Of a DNA stretch of 16,142 bases, positions 13,885 to 16,142 are shown piece after piece. Numbering within the stretch: position 1 is the stretch's first letter; each line of letters begins with the position of its first letter. The DNA is from Candidatus Cloacimonadota bacterium. GTDB taxonomy: Bacteria > Cloacimonadota > Cloacimonadia > Cloacimonadales > Cloacimonadaceae. Both the position numbers and the translations under genes were made by a program. The stretch is taken from positions 1-16,142 of the forward strand of contig JAQUJJ010000085.1 of NCBI GenBank assembly GCA_028681035.1, in the 5' to 3' direction. Under the pieces are notes generated by a model. The model was not told where the DNA came from. It did no database searches and was given only the letters and a program-made list of their open reading frames with translations.

Positions 13885-14637
13885 CTACACAGAGTGGTCG
13901 AAAAACTGTAGTTTCGGGCAATCGTCCCAGCCCAAAGCGATTATTTCTTGTTGGATGTCAATGAGAGAATTGCAGCTAAGCATTTTAGCAAACTCATTTC
14001 TAATACTTGTTTTTGAAAGGCGGTTGATGTTTTTCGCCTGTATAACCATGGCAGAGTGTGTCTCCGCCTCGATGCAATAATCAAAACGCAAGACAAAACG
14101 CAAGGCACGCAGCATACGCAAGGGGTCTTCCCTGAATTTCAGCAGCGGGTCTCCCACTGTGCGGATTATCCTGTTTTCCAAGTCGCTAACCCCCAAACCA
14201 GTGAGGTCAATAATCTCACCCGTCATAATCTCCATCAAAAGCGCATTGATGGTGAAATCACGCCGCAGCACGTCATCCTGCAATGTTCCAAAGCTGGTCT
14301 TAGGGTATCTGCTGTTATTGTTGTATATTTCCTTGCGGGTGGCAACAAACTCCAGCACAATGTTCTTGTAGCGCATCTTTGCGGTGCCAAATTCTGGAAA
14401 GGTTTGAAAATCTGAACCTTGTAAAACTGGCAGCAAAAACTCAGCCAGCTTTATTCCGCCATGCTCTATCTCCACCGTGATATCCACATCTCCCTTCACA
14501 GGTTGAGTGAGAGACCTGCCAAAGCGATTTAAACATAGATAATCCCGAACGCAGCCCCCCGCAAAATAGGTCTTAGCGGCAAACTCGGTATCTTGTATTA
14601 AAGGGGAGAGCAAGGTGCGCAATGCATGCAAATTCAA
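13885..14637 (-). CDS. CCA-adding/poly(A) polymerase-type nucleotidyltransferase, C-terminally short
   Basis: 250 residues. The class II nucleotidyltransferase head is clear: GGCVRD (27-32), the metal-binding GDVDITV (Asp-x-Asp), RRDFTINALLM, and the neck/nucleotide-recognition run VGDPLLKFREDPLRMLRALRF. These enzymes build or repair the tRNA 3' CCA end. Bacterial members usually have 400 or more residues; here the body and tail domains (and any HD domain) are missing after about residue 225, and the last residues (PKLQFFDHSV) match no family pattern I know. The 3' end is 18 bp from the branched repeat element, which suggests truncation by that element. The start is TTG at 14637, overlapping the hemW stop (TTGA), with GGAG 10 bases upstream, so translation is probably coupled. 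Both tRNAs in this window encode their CCA, so loss of full CCA synthesis might be tolerated. Confidence 0.85.
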   Translation of the reverse strand: MNLHALRTLLSPLIQDTEFAAKTYFAGGCVRDYLCLNRFGRSLTQPVKGDVDITVEIEHGGIKLAEFLLPVLQGSDFQTFPEFGTAKMRYKNIVLEFVATRKEIYNNNSRYPKTSFGTLQDDVLRRDFTINALLMEIMTGEIIDLTGLGVSDLENRIIRTVGDPLLKFREDPLRMLRALRFVLRFDYCIEAETHSAMVIQAKNINRLSKTSIRNEFAKMLSCNSLIDIQQEIIALGWDDCPKLQFFDHSV

Positions 14638-15758
14638 AGGATTAGCTCTCCTATCACGCTGTTGGAAACAAAGAGCGCAGCTTTCGTGAGTGAGAGTCGA
14701 TTATCTCTTATATTTAGCATGGCTAATTTTGTTAAGCGTTGGATGCGTTCGCCGTAAATGCTGTCTATATCTTTGCCAAAACGATGCTTAAATTCATTAA
14801 TATCTATGCCCTCAATCAGGCGCATGCCCATCATCAGGAAGTCTTCCATCATACGCTGGGCGGTGCATATTTGCTTATTGGGATACAGCACCTTCGCATC
14901 AATCTTGCGGTAATATTCCGTCAGATTGGCATCGTTCTCGTAACGTATGGGGGTAATCCAACCCGCTGCGGAGGCACCCAAAGCCAGATAGTTGTTACTC
15001 TGCCAATAGCAAAGGTTATGCTTTGATGCCTTGCCTGCTTTGGCAAAATTGGAGATTTCGTAGTGCTGCCAGCCGCTATCCACAAGGGTGTGGCGGATTA
15101 GTTCGTACTGGGCAAACTGCAGGTCTTCATCGGGTAGATTGGCTGCATCTTCATGCTTGGCGCAATCTTCGTCCAAACTAAGCAGGTAGCAGGAGATATG
15201 CTCTGGATTTAGTGCCAGATAGGCATCCAGATTGAGCTGAAGGGCAGCTATTGAAGACCCCGGCAAGCCATAGATCAAATCCAGCGAGATGTTATCGTAG
15301 CCGTAATCTCTGCACAGCTTCATTTTATCTGCCATTTGCTCTGCATGATGGCGTCTATCCATCCACACTAAATCCGCATCCTGCATGCTTTGCAAACCAA
15401 TGGAAAGTCTGTTAACAGGGGTGGTTTTTAGTGCGGCTAAAAAAGCAGGATTAATCTGGATGGGGTTGATTTCCAGGGTTATTTCGGTATCTGAGCTTAG
15501 CTGTAAACCTTGACAAAGCTTATTTATCTGCTCTGCGCTTAGCAGCGAAGGGCTGCCTCCACCAAAGTAAACGCTTGTTAGCGGAGTGCAAAGTAAATCG
15601 GAATATAGTGCTTTTTCCTTGTGCAGAAAGACAAGATATTCCGCTATTGCACTCTTGCTGAAGGGCAACGAGAAAAAGCTGCAATATCCGCATCTGGAAA
15701 GGCAAAAGGGAATATGGATATACAGGCTTAATGGGGGTGGTGGAAAATCCTGTTCCAT
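14634..15758 (-). CDS. hemW: HemW-like radical SAM protein (heme chaperone family)
   Basis: 374 residues, ATG at 15758, overlapping lepB by 31 bp; no clear Shine-Dalgarno, so translation is probably coupled to lepB. The radical SAM iron-sulfur ligands are Cys19, Cys23 and Cys26 in IPFCLSRCGYCSF. YFGGGSPSLL, TLEINP, RLSIGLQSM and DLIYGLPG are the usual family blocks. HNLCYW with YLALGASAAG matches the HNxxYW motif of HemW. The extra cysteine of true coproporphyrinogen dehydrogenase HemN (CxxxCxxCxC) is absent: the residues after Cys26 are Ser-Phe. HemW binds heme and is thought to deliver it to acceptor proteins; it is often mislabelled HemN. Linkage to lepB is a plain housekeeping context. 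Confidence 0.9.
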   Translation of the reverse strand: MEQDFPPPPLSLYIHIPFCLSRCGYCSFFSLPFSKSAIAEYLVFLHKEKALYSDLLCTPLTSVYFGGGSPSLLSAEQINKLCQGLQLSSDTEITLEINPIQINPAFLAALKTTPVNRLSIGLQSMQDADLVWMDRRHHAEQMADKMKLCRDYGYDNISLDLIYGLPGSSIAALQLNLDAYLALNPEHISCYLLSLDEDCAKHEDAANLPDEDLQFAQYELIRHTLVDSGWQHYEISNFAKAGKASKHNLCYWQSNNYLALGASAAGWITPIRYENDANLTEYYRKIDAKVLYPNKQICTAQRMMEDFLMMGMRLIEGIDINEFKHRFGKDIDSIYGERIQRLTKLAMLNIRDNRLSLTKAALFVSNSVIGELIL

Positions 15759-16142
15759 CGGATATGAGGCTCGTCAAAGAGCTTGTTGAACTCTATACCT
15801 TTGCTCCAGAAAATCAGCCAGGGAGTACCGGTAATGTATCTGCGCTCCAGAAAGCCCCAATAACGGCTATCTTCGCTCACGTCACGGTTGTCGCCCATCA
15901 CAAAGTACTGTTTCATTGGAACTTTAACAGGTCCAAACCAGTCGCGGTTAAACACCTCGCGCACGGCGGTGCTATCTCCCGGAATAGTTACTCTGTATTC
16001 TTCGTACCACGGGTTCATTGAAACGAAATCAGGCACGTTTTCTGCTAAGTGGTGCTCGTGAATAATGCGCGGAGGAAGAGGCGGACTGGGGTCTGCAAGC
16101 CCGTAATTTTCAAAGCCTTTGGTGTATTCCTTGCCGTTTACA
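15728..16142 (-). CDS. lepB: Signal peptidase I, C-terminal part (start outside window)
   Basis: The open frame enters from the right edge and gives 137 residues, reading VNGKEYTKGFENYG at its visible start and ending RWNRIFHHPH. The box GDNRDVSEDSRYWG is the conserved region E of type I signal peptidases, preceded by KVPMKQYFVM and followed by WLIFWS. The catalytic Ser and Lys boxes and the membrane anchor lie beyond the window. The enzyme removes signal peptides from exported proteins at the outer face of the inner membrane, which is relevant to the two secreted proteins nearby. The GTG codon at 16036 is internal, not a start. The stop overlaps the hemW start region by 31 bp. Confidence 0.93.
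   Translation of the reverse strand, partial: VNGKEYTKGFENYGLADPSPPLPPRIIHEHHLAENVPDFVSMNPWYEEYRVTIPGDSTAVREVFNRDWFGPVKVPMKQYFVMGDNRDVSEDSRYWGFLERRYITGTPWLIFWSKGIEFNKLFDEPHIRWNRIFHHPH

Noticed and set aside
14056..14415. A 119-codon open frame on + opposite the nucleotidyltransferase gene
   Set aside because: The opposite strand carries clear catalytic motifs across the same bases, so this is a shadow frame.
14634..15758. Calling the radical SAM gene HemN (coproporphyrinogen dehydrogenase)
   Set aside because: The fourth cysteine after the CxxxCxxC motif is missing and the HNxxYW motif of HemW is present.

Overview
The window looks like chromosomal DNA of a diderm anaerobe, most likely Candidatus Cloacimonadota (Cloacimonas-like). 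Three observations support this. LptB implies an LPS-bearing outer membrane. Two secreted proteins end in Por/type IX secretion (T9SS) type A sorting domains. The third is a proteobacterial-style lptB-rpoN-hpf-hprK-HPr gene order with no proteobacterial signature elsewhere. The lineage is inferred from gene content only.

Layout, left to right. 1-162: the 3' end of one tRNA, a complete tRNA-Gln(CTG) and its terminator, all on +. 164-642: a four-helix-bundle (S23-like) gene on -, bracketed by AT-rich inverted repeats that reach into the stop codon of the next gene. 639-9270: one long, tightly packed - strand operon, in transcription order lptB, rpoN, lpdA, hpf, a possible 40-residue peptide gene, hprK, ptsH, ptsI, pgi. 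It has sigma-54, ribosome hibernation, an HprK-regulated PTS phosphorelay without any EII gene in view, and a central glycolytic enzyme. 9271-11869: accessory, repeat-rich DNA with a LamG/T9SS-sorted surface protein gene on -. A ~290 bp near-identical duplicate of its 3' end (with its terminator hairpin) sits about 1.6 kb away as a gene remnant. A ~105 bp inverted-repeat unit and promoter-like sites follow. 11870-13516 (+): a secreted seven-bladed SBBP beta-propeller with a T9SS-type C-terminus. 13517-13884: non-coding DNA holding a 214 bp multi-branched inverted-repeat element. 13885-16142: a second - strand operon, lepB (partial), hemW and a short CCA-adding-type nucleotidyltransferase that stops just beside that element.

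How the parts fit: the left operon joins envelope biogenesis, alternative sigma factor, stress/hibernation and carbon-state sensing (HprK-HPr-EI). The middle is a surface-protein region where 3' ends encoding sorting domains have been copied. The best leads for something undescribed are the branched element at 13654-13867 with the truncated neighbour, the 3'-end duplication, and the unannotated small ORF between hpf and hprK.
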